Of a DNA stretch of 64,000 nt, positions 8,514 to 18,069 are shown in pieces; within the stretch, counting starts at the first letter, position 1, and every line of letters starts with the position of its first letter. The translations under genes were made by a program, and so were the position numbers. The notes beneath the pieces were generated by a model. The model saw only the letters and a list, made by a program, of their open reading frames with translations. It did not search any database and was not told where the DNA came from. The stretch covers positions 682,001 through 746,000 of the forward strand of contig NZ_JHQL01000003.1 of assembly GCF_000712975.1 (NCBI RefSeq), written 5' to 3'. The DNA is from Vreelandella neptunia. Lineage in GTDB: Bacteria; Pseudomonadota; Gammaproteobacteria; Pseudomonadales; Halomonadaceae.

Positions 8514-9046
8514 TTAACCTCACTGTTGTTTTGAAAATTCCCTCTTCACTCTGTTTTTCCTCCCTTACTAACTCCTCTGTTTTTTAATTAAACTACTCTT
8601 TTTTTAAGCCAAGCTGACTCATATTCGGCTTTTTCGCTTTGATCGCTCGTGTTTTAAACATCTGTTATCTTATTTGCTAGGCAATGCCTGTCTATCTTTT
8701 GATTGATCCCGCCAAAAACATGTCCTGTCTACCTGACGTTACTGAGATTCTTTTCTAGCCTTCTTATCGCGATGTCGCTTTAATCGCGTGCGCAGCTTGC
8801 GCCTGATGAGCCACTTAAAAAGCTCTTTAATAAGGTGTGTGAGTACATTTTGATAATGTTAACGTCACAGATAGTAAAGTCATCTATATTCATTATTTAT
8901 TTGGCGTTTATTGCTGTTGGCTGGCCTGAAAACAGTTTTTTTAGCTATATTAAAGCTGTTTGGTTAGTGATATTTTTTAGCAGGTTATTTGTTGAAAACA
9001 ATTATCTGAACTTTAGTTGGTATTTTCTTTCAGGGAGTGCAACACA
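8514..9046. other. Gene-poor AT-rich interval after the tRNA cluster
   Basis: About 530 bp with no convincing gene. It begins with pyrimidine-rich sequence and a T7-8 run near 8590, which may help end tRNA transcription, but I see no strong hairpin there. A small inverted repeat (GCGCA/TGCGC) is at 8790-8802. A hydrophobic open frame (8835-9071) overlaps the next gene and is not called. The stretch is more AT-rich than its surroundings and lies at the 3' side of tRNA genes, a usual integration position, but no integrase or att repeat is visible. Confidence 0.5.
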
Positions 9047-10288
9047 ATGGCGTGTCAAACGGTGGTTTTAGGGGCAGGTATGGTTGGTGTCAGTATTGCT
9101 TGGCACCTACAGCAGCGTGGTCATCAAGTAACGTTGGTTGATCGCCGCCAACCAGGCCGTGAAACCTCTTTCGGCAATGCCGGTATTATTCAGCGGGAAG
9201 CGGTGCGTCCTTATCCTTTTCCACGGGATATGAAAACGATACTGAGCGTACTGCCAAACAATCGTGTTGATATCCGCTATCGTCCTGCCGGCATGATTAA
9301 CGCAGCATCGCCATTGCTCAGTTACTGGCATAATTCGTCTAGCCGACTTTATAAAAAAATAGTGCCTGAATACGCATCATTGATACAGCTCTGTTTGAAA
9401 ACTCATGCGCCTATGATTGAAGCGGCTAAGGCGGATCATTTGGTTCGCCGCGAAGGGTGGCTGGAGATTTATCGCACGCCAAGCAAGCTCTACAAGCGAG
9501 TGAAAGAAGCAGAAGAGGCGCGGGACCTTTACGGTGTCCAGTTCTCAGTTTTAGACCGTGACACACTAGTTGAAAAAGAGCCTGATATAAGCAGTGACAT
9601 TATCGGCGCTATTCATTGGCTTGACCCTTGGACGGTTGCAGATCCCGGTGGTTTAGTTGCTGCTTATGCAGAAGCATTTACTCAGTTAGGCGGACGTATT
9701 CTACAAACAGATATCCAAGGGTTGAAGCAGCAGGGAGAGCGTTGGCAAGTTGATACTGCCGCTGAGTGTCTTGAAGCAGACAATGTTGCTGTTGCATTAG
9801 GGCCTTGGGCAGGCAGCTGGATGAAAGGGCTGGGCTATCATTTTCCGACGTTTGTTAAACGTGGCTATCATATGCACTACGCCACCCAAGCACCTGCGAA
9901 GCTTCATTACTGGCTGATGGATGCTGAGGTGGGGTATTTACTTGCTCCAATGAACGCAGGCGTTCGGTTAACAACAGGGGCTGAGCTTGATCGCCTTGAG
10001 TCACCGGCAGATGAGCAGCAGTTAGGAGCTGCAGAAAAAGTGGCCCGTTCAGTATTTCCGCTTGGTGAACGGCGAGATGCATCTGCTTGGAAGGGTGCGC
10101 GGCCATGTTTGCCTGACATGAAGCCTGTTATAGGTCCTGCTCCTAAGCATCGTGGTCTATGGCTAGCTTTTGGACATGGGCATCAGGGATTCACCTTAGG
10201 CCCTGCTACTGGGCAATTGTTGGCGGATATGATGGAAGGTAAGCCGACTGAGATTGATATGACCCCTTTTAGGGCTGATCGTTTCTAA
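9047..10288 (+). CDS. FAD-dependent oxidoreductase, D-amino acid dehydrogenase (DadA)-like
   Basis: A 413-residue flavoprotein of the DAO superfamily. The N-terminal Rossmann motif VVLGAGMVGVSIAWHL binds FAD, RRQPGRETSFGNAGII is the second dinucleotide segment, and the C-terminal GHGHQGFTLGPATGQLLADM closes the FAD site. This layout is that of D-amino acid dehydrogenases, which oxidize D-amino acids to keto acids and pass electrons to the respiratory chain. The substrate cannot be read from sequence. The start used has GGGAG upstream and matches the family; a longer in-frame start at 9017 adds residues outside the conserved fold. No alanine racemase gene is adjacent, unlike classical dadAX. 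Confidence 0.8.
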   Translation: MACQTVVLGAGMVGVSIAWHLQQRGHQVTLVDRRQPGRETSFGNAGIIQREAVRPYPFPRDMKTILSVLPNNRVDIRYRPAGMINAASPLLSYWHNSSSRLYKKIVPEYASLIQLCLKTHAPMIEAAKADHLVRREGWLEIYRTPSKLYKRVKEAEEARDLYGVQFSVLDRDTLVEKEPDISSDIIGAIHWLDPWTVADPGGLVAAYAEAFTQLGGRILQTDIQGLKQQGERWQVDTAAECLEADNVAVALGPWAGSWMKGLGYHFPTFVKRGYHMHYATQAPAKLHYWLMDAEVGYLLAPMNAGVRLTTGAELDRLESPADEQQLGAAEKVARSVFPLGERRDASAWKGARPCLPDMKPVIGPAPKHRGLWLAFGHGHQGFTLGPATGQLLADMMEGKPTEIDMTPFRADRF

Positions 10289-10393
10289 AGCAGTGAGTGA
10301 TGGTTGCCTAAGTGTTTAAGGGGAGAGACTCTTGGTAGTAAAGCATGATGTTTGCTATCTTGGTAAAACATGCAGCCAATCGTGAGGTGAAAG

Positions 10394-10603
10394 ATGGATG
10401 TTGCCGTAAGCAACGCAGTGAGCACCGCACTTTATATGAATCAAGCGCAATCTGCTGAGCAAGCACAGATGCAGATTTTTAAGCAGTCTCTTGATATGCA
10501 GGCTCAGCAAGTATCTGAAGTGCTTGCCTCTGCTAATATGGGGGCCCAGCCAGACCTTGCCCAAGAGGGCAGCGTAGGCACGCAAGTTAATACTTACGCC
10601 TAG
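10394..10603 (+). CDS. YjfB-like putative motility protein
   Basis: A 69-residue protein beginning MDVAVSNAVSTALYMNQAQ, rich in Gln and Ala, with a helical middle (FKQSLDMQAQQVSEVL) and a polar C-terminus (GTQVNTYA). This resembles the YjfB family of short proteins, called putative motility proteins; the biochemical function is unknown. GAGGTGAAAG precedes the ATG and a strong terminator follows, so it is a self-contained single-gene transcript. No flagellar genes are nearby. Confidence 0.7.
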   Translation: MDVAVSNAVSTALYMNQAQSAEQAQMQIFKQSLDMQAQQVSEVLASANMGAQPDLAQEGSVGTQVNTYA

Positions 10604-10624
10604 CCAAACAGAAATCAGTACGAG

Positions 10625-10654
10625 AAAAGCGCCGACAAGTTCGGCGCTTTTTTT
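10625..10654 (+). terminator. Rho-independent terminator after the YjfB-like gene
   Basis: An 11-bp perfect stem (AAAAGCGCCGA / TCGGCGCTTTT) with a CAAGT loop and a T tract, 22 bp after the stop codon. Confidence 0.93.
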
Positions 10655-10849
10655 AAGAGTTCACTTAACGACTTTACTAGCGTATGCCGAAGCTTTTCTT
10701 TTTACTCCGCAAGTGGTTACTTTCTTGATCCCCCCTTTGCTATCCATGGTATGCCGCAGCGGCCTAGTTGCGTTACCATATATCCATGTAAACGCCGATA
10801 TTTAAGGCGCCACCCCAGTCATAACGTTGTACCATTTTTAGAGAACTCC

Positions 10850-12439
10850 ATGTCTGACGCCAAATTAGCGCGCGAAGCTGAACTACGCCGTACGTTTGCG
10901 ATTATTTCGCACCCTGACGCTGGTAAGACCACCATCACCGAAAAAATGCTGTTGTTTGGAAATGCGATTCAGTTAGCTGGCTCTGTTAAGAGTAAGCGCA
11001 ATGATCGGCATGCGACATCAGACTGGATGAAGATGGAGCAAGAGCGGGGGATCTCGGTCACAACGTCGGTGATGCAGTTCCCCTACGGCGGCCGTATCGT
11101 GAACTTGCTGGATACTCCGGGGCACGAAGACTTTTCCGAAGATACTTACCGTACGTTAACCGCGGTGGATTCCGCGTTAATGGTGATTGATGGTGCAAAA
11201 GGTGTTGAGGATCGTACCATCAAGCTGATGGAAGTCTGCCGTTTGCGCACGACACCTATTCTAACGTTCATCAACAAAATGGATCGTGATATTCGCGATC
11301 CCATCGAAGTTATGGACGAGGTGGAGACAGTGCTCAACATTCAATGCGCGCCCATGACATGGCCAATTGGTATGGGGCGGCACTTTAAGGGTGTGTATCA
11401 CCTCTATAATGATGTCATTCATTTATATACCCAGGGTCAAGGCAGCCGCATTACAGACGACAAGCGGATTGAGGGCTTAGATAACCCGGAAGTTGAAGCT
11501 GTGCTTGGCGAGGAGCAAGCCGAAGAATTACGCATGGAAGTCGAGTTGGTTCGCGGTGCTTCTCATGAGTTTGATCTGGAAGCCTATCGTCGTGGTGAGC
11601 TGTCACCTGTGTACTTCGGCACCGCGATGGGTAACTTCGGCGTGCGCGAAATGATGGATGGATTTGTCGAGTATGCGCCGCCGCCCCAGCCGCGTGAGAC
11701 TGATACCCGTGAAGTAACCGCTCAAGATGACCGCTTTACTGGTTTCGTGTTTAAAATTCAGGCGAATATGGATCCGAACCATCGTGACCGTATTGCCTTT
11801 TTGCGTGTGTGTTCCGGTAAGTACGAAAAGAATATGAAGATGCGCCACGTACGCATAGGCAAAGACGTGAAAATTGCTGATGCGCTAACGTTTATGGCAT
11901 CAGACCGTTCTCAGGTAGAGGAAGCTTGGCCAGGCGATATTATTGGCTTGCACAATCACGGCACGATTCAGATTGGTGATACTTTTACGGTGGGTGAGGA
12001 TATGCGCTTTACCGGCATTCCCCACTTTGCGCCAGAATTGTTCAAACGGGTTCGTTTAAAAGATCCGTTAAAAATGAAAGCGTTGCAAAAAGGGCTCCAG
12101 CAGCTCTCTGAAGAAGGCGCTACTCAGGTCTTTATGCCGATGGATAATAACGACCTGATTCTTGGCGCTGTCGGTACGCTGCAGTTTGACGTTGTTGCTC
12201 ACCGTTTGAAGGAAGAGTACAAAGTTGACTGCCTGTATGAAGGGGTCAATGTACAAACCGCACGCTGGGTCTATTGCGAAGATGCCAAGATGTTGGAAGA
12301 GTTTAAGCGTAAAGCGAGTTCCAACCTTGCCATCGATGGCGGTGGATACTTGACCTATATCGCACCAACGCGAGTTAACCTTCAGATGACCCAAGAGCGT
12401 TGGCCGGATATTCGTTTCCAGCCCACTCGCGAGCACTGA
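10850..12439 (+). CDS. prfC: Peptide chain release factor 3
   Basis: RF3 is a translational GTPase that removes RF1/RF2 from the ribosome after peptide release. The 529-residue product matches the family. GTPase motifs are visible: HPDAGKTT (21-28), DTPGHEDF near 88-95 and NKMDRD near 142; domains II and III follow. An in-frame upstream extension to 10751 is possible, but the ATG used begins the family-typical [26 protein letters not shown] region. The gene stops 16 bp before tatD and may be co-transcribed with it. Confidence 0.96.
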   Translation: MSDAKLAREAELRRTFAIISHPDAGKTTITEKMLLFGNAIQLAGSVKSKRNDRHATSDWMKMEQERGISVTTSVMQFPYGGRIVNLLDTPGHEDFSEDTYRTLTAVDSALMVIDGAKGVEDRTIKLMEVCRLRTTPILTFINKMDRDIRDPIEVMDEVETVLNIQCAPMTWPIGMGRHFKGVYHLYNDVIHLYTQGQGSRITDDKRIEGLDNPEVEAVLGEEQAEELRMEVELVRGASHEFDLEAYRRGELSPVYFGTAMGNFGVREMMDGFVEYAPPPQPRETDTREVTAQDDRFTGFVFKIQANMDPNHRDRIAFLRVCSGKYEKNMKMRHVRIGKDVKIADALTFMASDRSQVEEAWPGDIIGLHNHGTIQIGDTFTVGEDMRFTGIPHFAPELFKRVRLKDPLKMKALQKGLQQLSEEGATQVFMPMDNNDLILGAVGTLQFDVVAHRLKEEYKVDCLYEGVNVQTARWVYCEDAKMLEEFKRKASSNLAIDGGGYLTYIAPTRVNLQMTQERWPDIRFQPTREH

Positions 12440-12455
12440 TCTAGCGTTCCTTGCT

Positions 12456-13253
12456 ATGTTGATTGATGCCCACTGCCACCTGGATTTTACAGCGTTTGAT
12501 GATGATCGCGATGCGGTTATCGAAAATGCCAAGGCGGTGGGTGTTGAACACTTTGTCGTGCCAGCAACGACACGTTCCCATTGGCCGAATGTGCTGGCGC
12601 TGGGCTCACGAACGGATGTAAGCCTGTGTGTCGGTTTACACCCTTACTTTATTGATGCGCACTCTGACCACGATTTAGTCGCCCTTGAAACGCTGTTAGC
12701 TAAGCACGAAGCTGAGGCGGGAAAACGCTTTGTGGCAGTAGGTGAGTGCGGTATCGATGGCCGTTTTACTGAGTCATTAGAAGAACAGTGGAAGTACTTC
12801 AACGCGCAGCTCCGCTTAGCTAAACAATTTGATTTGCCTGTCGTGGTGCACTGCGTAAAAGCTAATGATCAGGTGAGTAAACGGCTGCGTCAGCTGGCGC
12901 TTCCTCGTGGTGGGCTCATTCACGCGTTTTCAGGTTCTTATGACCAGGCTGCTAAGTTTCTCGATCTAGGATTTACTCTTGGCTTGGGAGGAGCGGTTAC
13001 TTACGAGCGCGCGCAGCGTCTTCGTGAGGTGGTGGCACGCTTACCTGACAATGGGTTTGTGTTGGAAACTGACAGCCCCGATATGCCGCTGAGCGGCTAT
13101 CAGGGCCAACGTAATGAACCGTGCAGGGTGGCGAAGGTAGGTAACGTGGTGGCAGCGCTACGACATCAGCCATTTGAACGGATAGCAGCACTAAGTAGTG
13201 CAAATGCTATTCGGTTATTTGACCTGCCATTACGATGTGAGAGTGTTAACTAA
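12456..13253 (+). CDS. TatD-family metal-dependent hydrolase (YjjV-like)
   Basis: A 265-residue TIM-barrel hydrolase. Metal-site motifs seen are DAHCHLDF (5-12), VGECGID with its Glu, the His of VVHCVKA, the His of IHAFSGS and the Asp in ETDSPDMPLSGYQGQ. The last segment and the overall pattern are closest to E. coli YjjV, a paralog of the 3'-5' DNA exonuclease TatD; the natural substrate is unsettled. Its 3' end overlaps the convergent ygfZ by 24 bp, so the two transcripts are antisense at their ends. Confidence 0.9.
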   Translation: MLIDAHCHLDFTAFDDDRDAVIENAKAVGVEHFVVPATTRSHWPNVLALGSRTDVSLCVGLHPYFIDAHSDHDLVALETLLAKHEAEAGKRFVAVGECGIDGRFTESLEEQWKYFNAQLRLAKQFDLPVVVHCVKANDQVSKRLRQLALPRGGLIHAFSGSYDQAAKFLDLGFTLGLGGAVTYERAQRLREVVARLPDNGFVLETDSPDMPLSGYQGQRNEPCRVAKVGNVVAALRHQPFERIAALSSANAIRLFDLPLRCESVN

Positions 13254-14198
13254 CTGTTCAGGATCTAGGCGCTCAACAGCATAAGGCAAATCGCAGAGTG
13301 TTATCGAATGTCCTTGCCAATAAAGGGGGGTTAGCGCTTCAGTGACCTTAGTATTTGCTACCGCGAGCATCTCAATTTGCTGTTTATCGCTAAACGCGCT
13401 GCTAACCACTTCCCCTACGGTTTTATCCTGCTCATCCACTAACGTGTCACCAACACGGGGTAAAGTGTCAGCGGTGGTTGTAACGCGCACCAAGCGTTTT
13501 TTCACTTGGCCACGAAAATGCGCCCGAGCGACAACCTCTTGTCCTGTATAACAACCTTTCTTAAAGCTAATCCCCCCTAGCGCTTCCCAGTTGAGCATTT
13601 GTGGCAAAAAGTGGTCTTGCTGAGAAGCTGTTAACCACGCCAAACCACTGCGGATATCTTCTAATAGCCACGTGTTGAACGCATCTTCATTATCATTAAC
13701 TTCAATGGCGTGTTGTTCAGCAGCATTCTCTATAGTGATTAACCAACGCCCGTGACCTGGCTGGCACAAGGCTGTCGCTTGGGCATTACTGTGATGGGTA
13801 AAGGGTTGGTTAGGAAGAGCTAAATCAAACGCCTGGGCAGCCTTGTTGGCACTTTCGCTAGCGCCCACGATAAGCATTGATGACTGAGTCTGCAATTCGA
13901 CGCGATAGAAAGCGGCAAACTTAGCTAAATGACTGGCAAGCATCTCTATTAATGACGTGCTCAGCAGTAGTCTATAATGCCCGTCACTGACTTTTAGCAG
14001 TTGAGCATTCGCCAGCATTCTTCCTTTTGGCGTACAAAAGCAGGTAAGAGGGGCAAAAAAGCCATCAGCTAACGCTACTTGAGCACTTGTTTGTCCTTGC
14101 AGGAATTTCTCAGCATCTGCTCCTTTGATATCTAAGGCGGCGAGGTGAGGCAAACGGACGCAGCCGTTTATGTTGAGTAGCGAAGAGGCAGTCGCCAT
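13230..14198 (-). CDS. ygfZ: Folate-binding protein YgfZ
   Basis: YgfZ is a GcvT-like folate-binding protein needed for full activity of certain Fe-S enzymes such as MiaB. The diagnostic motif KGCYTGQEVVARAHFRG is intact, including the conserved cysteine, and the N-terminal LDIKGADAEKFLQGQTSAQV is family-typical. The product is 322 residues from the ATG with GGAG upstream; a longer frame to 14282 lacks both family similarity and a ribosome site. SufE and NfuA, also Fe-S factors, are encoded elsewhere in this window. Confidence 0.93.
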   Translation of the reverse strand: MATASSLLNINGCVRLPHLAALDIKGADAEKFLQGQTSAQVALADGFFAPLTCFCTPKGRMLANAQLLKVSDGHYRLLLSTSLIEMLASHLAKFAAFYRVELQTQSSMLIVGASESANKAAQAFDLALPNQPFTHHSNAQATALCQPGHGRWLITIENAAEQHAIEVNDNEDAFNTWLLEDIRSGLAWLTASQQDHFLPQMLNWEALGGISFKKGCYTGQEVVARAHFRGQVKKRLVRVTTTADTLPRVGDTLVDEQDKTVGEVVSSAFSDKQQIEMLAVANTKVTEALTPLYWQGHSITLCDLPYAVERLDPEQLVNTLTS

Positions 14199-14405
14199 AT
14201 AAACTCCATAAGAGGCAAGGTAGGGTAAATGTAACGTAATCGTATTTGTACCAAAGGTGCGGGCAATGCTTGCAGATTGCAAGGGTTCTAGTGCGTGCTA
14301 GAATTTTACGTCCGTATCAGTTTTGCATAGCTTTTAGTTGTCTACTTACACTAACGTAGTGACTTCAACATAGTGACTTCAATCCAGCGTAGAAAAGGGC
14401 AAGGA

Positions 14406-14603
14406 ATGGCGTATCAATCATTGACGTTTCAAGGTGTCAAAACAGCAGATCAGGTAAATAAGATTACCACGGCACTGATGATGCTGGATGGGGTCGATAG
14501 TGCCGAGGTAGGTCGCTACGGTGCCGAGGTGGAGGGGCGGGCGAAGCGTGAAGCACTTATAAAAGCGGTCGATAAATTAAATCTCGGCATAAAGGTATCC
14601 TGA
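14406..14603 (+). CDS. Small HMA-fold-like protein without the metal-binding cysteines
   Basis: A 65-residue protein whose pattern (SLTFQGVKTADQVNKITTALMMLDGVDSAEV, then EVEGRAKREALIKAV) follows the beta-alpha-beta layout of heavy-metal-associated domains. It contains no cysteine at all, so the CxxC metal site of CopZ-type chaperones is missing. It probably does not carry copper; it could be a partner or regulator of the gene that follows. The stop and the next start overlap (TGATG), showing translational coupling with the OsmC-family gene. Confidence 0.65.
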   Translation: MAYQSLTFQGVKTADQVNKITTALMMLDGVDSAEVGRYGAEVEGRAKREALIKAVDKLNLGIKVS

Positions 14604-15010
14604 TGCATAAGCCAATTACGATTATCAGTGAACGAAACCATACCTTTCGTCAGCGTATTGAAGTGGATGGTTTGGAAGACCTCTATGGGGACGTGCCTCC
14701 GGTAGTAGGCGGAGACGGTAGTGCACCAGATCCGCATGATTACTTTGATATTGCACTAGGTACCTGCAAAGCAATTACCGTGCAAATGTATGCCAAGCGC
14801 AAAGAGTGGCCTCTAGAAGGCATCACCGTTAAAGTTCAGCGCGATGATAGTGAGGAAAGAAAAGGTGTCTATAAGTTAGCCGTGACGATGACTTTCCACG
14901 GTATTGATGACCCTGAACAGCGGGCAAAGCTCGAAGATATTAGCCACCGCTGCCCAATACAGCGGTTGATGACCCAGGCGACGGTAGAAATTTCCACGTT
15001 TACCGAGTAG
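14603..15010 (+). CDS. OsmC family protein
   Basis: A 135-residue OsmC/Ohr-superfamily protein, thiol-dependent peroxidase-like enzymes. The two family cysteines are present, one in the helix [15 protein letters not shown] and one in HRCPIQRLM. The [23 protein letters not shown] region and the length are closer to the YhfA-like branch than to Ohr. The substrate is unknown; organic hydroperoxide reduction is the family expectation. It is translationally coupled to the HMA-like gene and ends 26 bp before uvrB. Confidence 0.85.
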   Translation: MHKPITIISERNHTFRQRIEVDGLEDLYGDVPPVVGGDGSAPDPHDYFDIALGTCKAITVQMYAKRKEWPLEGITVKVQRDDSEERKGVYKLAVTMTFHGIDDPEQRAKLEDISHRCPIQRLMTQATVEISTFTE

Positions 15011-15036
15011 TTCACTTTCCCTCTGAAGGAGTCATG

Positions 15037-17061
15037 ATGAGCAAGGAATTCCGGCTGCAGTCCAAATTTAAGCCTGCTGGTGATCAGCCCGCCGCGATAC
15101 GCAGCCTGATTAGCGGGCTTGAGTCGGGGCTTGCCCATCAGACCTTGTTAGGGGTGACTGGCTCGGGTAAGACGTTCACGATGGCAAATGTTGTGCAGCA
15201 GCAGCAGCGACCAACGATCGTCATGGCTCCCAATAAAACGCTAGCTGCCCAGCTATATGGCGAGTTCAAAGCATTTTTCCCGGATAACGCAGTAGAGTAC
15301 TTTGTCTCTTACTATGACTATTATCAGCCAGAAGCCTATGTCCCTTCTTCAGACACCTTTATCGAGAAAGACGCTTCTATCAATGACCATATCGAGCAAA
15401 TGCGCTTATCTGCTACGAAAGCGCTGCTGGAGCGTCGTGATGCGCTTATCGTTGTCTCGGTATCGGCGATCTATGGTCTAGGTGATCCAGATCAGTATCT
15501 CAAAATGCGGCTGCATTTTACCCGCGGGGAGCTGATTGACCAGCGTGCATTTTTACGCCGCTTAGCCGAGCTGCAATATACCCGTAACGATATGGATTTC
15601 CGCCGAGGTACCTATCGGGTACGTGGCGATGTCATCGATATTTTTCCTGCGGACTCTGACGAGGAAGCGGTGAGAGTCGAATTATTTGACAATGAAGTTG
15701 ATTCTATTCGCCTATTTGACCCCTTAACCGGCGAGGTGCGTACCCACGTGCCTCGCATGACTATCTATCCAAAATCGCACTATGTCACACCGCGAGAAAC
15801 TATTTTAGGCGCGATTGATGCGATTAAATCAGAGCTTAAAGAGCGTCTTGAGTGGATGCGCAAACATGAGCGTTTAGTTGAAGCGCAGCGATTAGAACAG
15901 CGCACTCTCTACGATATCGAAATGATGCTGGAACTCGGCTACTGCAACGGCATTGAAAACTACTCACGCTATCTTTCAGGCCGCGCGCCTGGCGAGCCAC
16001 CCCCGACGTTCTTCGACTATCTGCCGGATGACGCGTTGCTGTTTATTGATGAGTCTCATGTAAGCGTACCCCAGGTTGGCGGTATGTATAAGGGCGACCG
16101 TTCTAGAAAAGAGACCCTGGTTGAATATGGCTTTCGGCTACCCTCAGCGCTAGATAACCGCCCAATGAAATTTGAAGAGTGGGAATCTATTTCGCCACAA
16201 ACCATCTTTGTGTCGGCAACACCAGGCAAGTATGAAGCCGAGCATGCCAGTCAAATTGTTGAACAGGTGGTGCGTCCAACGGGGTTGTTAGACCCGGAAA
16301 TAGAGGTTCGCCCTGCCAGCACCCAGGTTGATGACCTGCTCTCAGAAATTGGCTTACGTACCGCTGTTGGTGAGCGTGTTCTTGTAACTACGCTGACCAA
16401 GCGCATGGCAGAAGATCTGACCGAGTACTTTGATGAGCACGGTATCCGCGTGCGTTATTTGCACTCGGATATTGATACCGTTGAGCGTGTAGAAATCATT
16501 CGCGATCTGCGTCTTGGTAAGTTCGATGTATTAGTCGGCATTAACTTACTTCGAGAAGGCTTGGATATTCCTGAAGTGTCGCTGGTTGCCATCTTAGATG
16601 CGGATAAAGAGGGCTTTTTACGCGCTGAGCGCTCACTGATTCAAACCATTGGCCGTGCAGCACGTAACGCTCATGGTAAAGCTATTTTATACGGTGACAA
16701 AATCACTGATTCAATGCGAAAGGCAATTGATGAAACCGAGCGTCGCCGTGCCAAGCAGACCGCTCATAATGAAGAGCATGGTATTACCCCAACGACGGTG
16801 ACACGCTCGGTAGCGGATATTCTTGAAGCCGCTCAAGCACCGGGCAAAAAGAGTAGTCGTCGGCGTGGCAACGACCGGAAAGTAGCTGAAAATACGGCTG
16901 AGTATGATGTTGCCACGATGAGCAAGCATGATTTGCTGGGCGCTATTAGTAAGTTAGAGGATGCCATGTTCGAGGCTGCGCAAAATTTGGAGTTTGAAGA
17001 AGCAGCGAGGCTTCGTGATCAGCTTCATCAGATGAAAGAAAAACAGCTGGCGCTAGGATAA
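15037..17061 (+). CDS. uvrB: UvrABC system protein B
   Basis: UvrB is the central damage-verifying helicase-like subunit of nucleotide excision repair. The 674-residue protein shows Walker [14 protein letters not shown], the beta-hairpin region [17 protein letters not shown] that probes the helix, the DEAD-like box LFIDESH, helicase motifs QTIGRAARN near the end, and a C-terminal UVR domain ([15 protein letters not shown]) for UvrC contact. Two adjacent ATG codons exist (15034, 15037); AAGGAG spacing favours the second. nei follows by 3 bp, so two DNA-repair genes share a transcript. Confidence 0.97.
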   Translation: MSKEFRLQSKFKPAGDQPAAIRSLISGLESGLAHQTLLGVTGSGKTFTMANVVQQQQRPTIVMAPNKTLAAQLYGEFKAFFPDNAVEYFVSYYDYYQPEAYVPSSDTFIEKDASINDHIEQMRLSATKALLERRDALIVVSVSAIYGLGDPDQYLKMRLHFTRGELIDQRAFLRRLAELQYTRNDMDFRRGTYRVRGDVIDIFPADSDEEAVRVELFDNEVDSIRLFDPLTGEVRTHVPRMTIYPKSHYVTPRETILGAIDAIKSELKERLEWMRKHERLVEAQRLEQRTLYDIEMMLELGYCNGIENYSRYLSGRAPGEPPPTFFDYLPDDALLFIDESHVSVPQVGGMYKGDRSRKETLVEYGFRLPSALDNRPMKFEEWESISPQTIFVSATPGKYEAEHASQIVEQVVRPTGLLDPEIEVRPASTQVDDLLSEIGLRTAVGERVLVTTLTKRMAEDLTEYFDEHGIRVRYLHSDIDTVERVEIIRDLRLGKFDVLVGINLLREGLDIPEVSLVAILDADKEGFLRAERSLIQTIGRAARNAHGKAILYGDKITDSMRKAIDETERRRAKQTAHNEEHGITPTTVTRSVADILEAAQAPGKKSSRRRGNDRKVAENTAEYDVATMSKHDLLGAISKLEDAMFEAAQNLEFEEAARLRDQLHQMKEKQLALG

Positions 17062-17064
17062 ATA

Positions 17065-17889
17065 ATGCCTGAAGGTCCTGAGATTCGTCGTGCTGCGGAT
17101 AAAATACAGAAACAGATAGGCGGCAAGCACCTTGATGATGTCTGGTTTGCATTTCCTGAACTCGCCCAGCAAGCAGGAACGCTGATTGGTCAGCGGGTTC
17201 AGGCAGTCGATACGTGGGGCAAAGCCATGCTCATTCGTTTTGCAGACCATCGTGTGCTGTATTCCCACAATCAGCTCTATGGCGTATGGAAGCTGCATAG
17301 CGAAGATAAGCTGCCAAGCACGAAAAGATCGTTACGTGTTCGGCTGGTTGCCGAGGGCAGGGCGGCCAGTCTTTACAGCGCGTCTGATATTTCGCTGTGG
17401 CATGAGAGCGAGCTAAACCAACATCCTTTCTTGTCGCGCCTTGGGCCTGATTTATTAAGTCAAAACATATCTCCTGATGATGTGAAACAACGACTTACTG
17501 ATCCAGTATTTATGCGTAGAAGCCTCGGCGCATTGTTACTTGATCAAGGGCTTGTCGCTGGGCTAGGAAACTACTTGCGCTCTGAAATTCTTTTTCTAGC
17601 TAATTTGCACCCTAAAAAGCGCCCCGTTGACTTAACTGAAAATCAGTTAAGCCAGCTCGCCGCTATGATCGTGGAAACGACCCGTCAAGCGTATTTAGAA
17701 GCAGGTGTTACTAATCGCGAGGCATGGATTAAACAGGCCATTGCCGCCGGTGAACCACGCCGACAATGGCGTTTTAGCGTGTTTGAACGCGCTGGTCTTT
17801 CCTGTCATCGCTGTGGCTCAGTGATAGAGCGGATGATGATTGGTTCTCGTCGGCTGTATTTGTGCCCAGTGTGCCAGTCTTTGGATTAA
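17065..17889 (+). CDS. nei: Endonuclease VIII (DNA glycosylase/AP lyase)
   Basis: This Fpg/Nei-family glycosylase removes oxidized pyrimidines and cleaves the abasic site. The N-terminus MPEGPEIRRAADKI supplies the catalytic Pro (after Met removal) and Glu. The helix-two-turn-helix QGLVAGLGNYLRSEIL and a C-terminal zinc finger with CHRCG and CPVCQ cysteine pairs are present. The EGPEIRRAADKI form and the 274-residue length match Nei rather than MutM. It starts 3 bp after uvrB, indicating coupling with excision repair. Confidence 0.92.
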   Translation: MPEGPEIRRAADKIQKQIGGKHLDDVWFAFPELAQQAGTLIGQRVQAVDTWGKAMLIRFADHRVLYSHNQLYGVWKLHSEDKLPSTKRSLRVRLVAEGRAASLYSASDISLWHESELNQHPFLSRLGPDLLSQNISPDDVKQRLTDPVFMRRSLGALLLDQGLVAGLGNYLRSEILFLANLHPKKRPVDLTENQLSQLAAMIVETTRQAYLEAGVTNREAWIKQAIAAGEPRRQWRFSVFERAGLSCHRCGSVIERMMIGSRRLYLCPVCQSLD

Positions 17890-18069
17890 TATTTTATACC
17901 GTTATCTTTCTAATTCGATTAATTGCATCAGACTAATGCCGTAGGTGTTACCAACAGGTTCACCGCCTATGTGGCTGCCGCATAAAGGCCAATACGGTAT
18001 ACTTACTACACATCTAGACGGCCATTACAAAGGTCGCAGCCAAGACGATAACCGAGGAGTTGTTAGTCC

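Noticed and set aside
8835..9071. Hydrophobic open frame of 78 codons after the tRNA cluster
   Set aside because: It overlaps the flavoprotein start by 25 bp in another frame, has no clear ribosome site and no recognisable family. AT-rich DNA easily yields hydrophobic frames.
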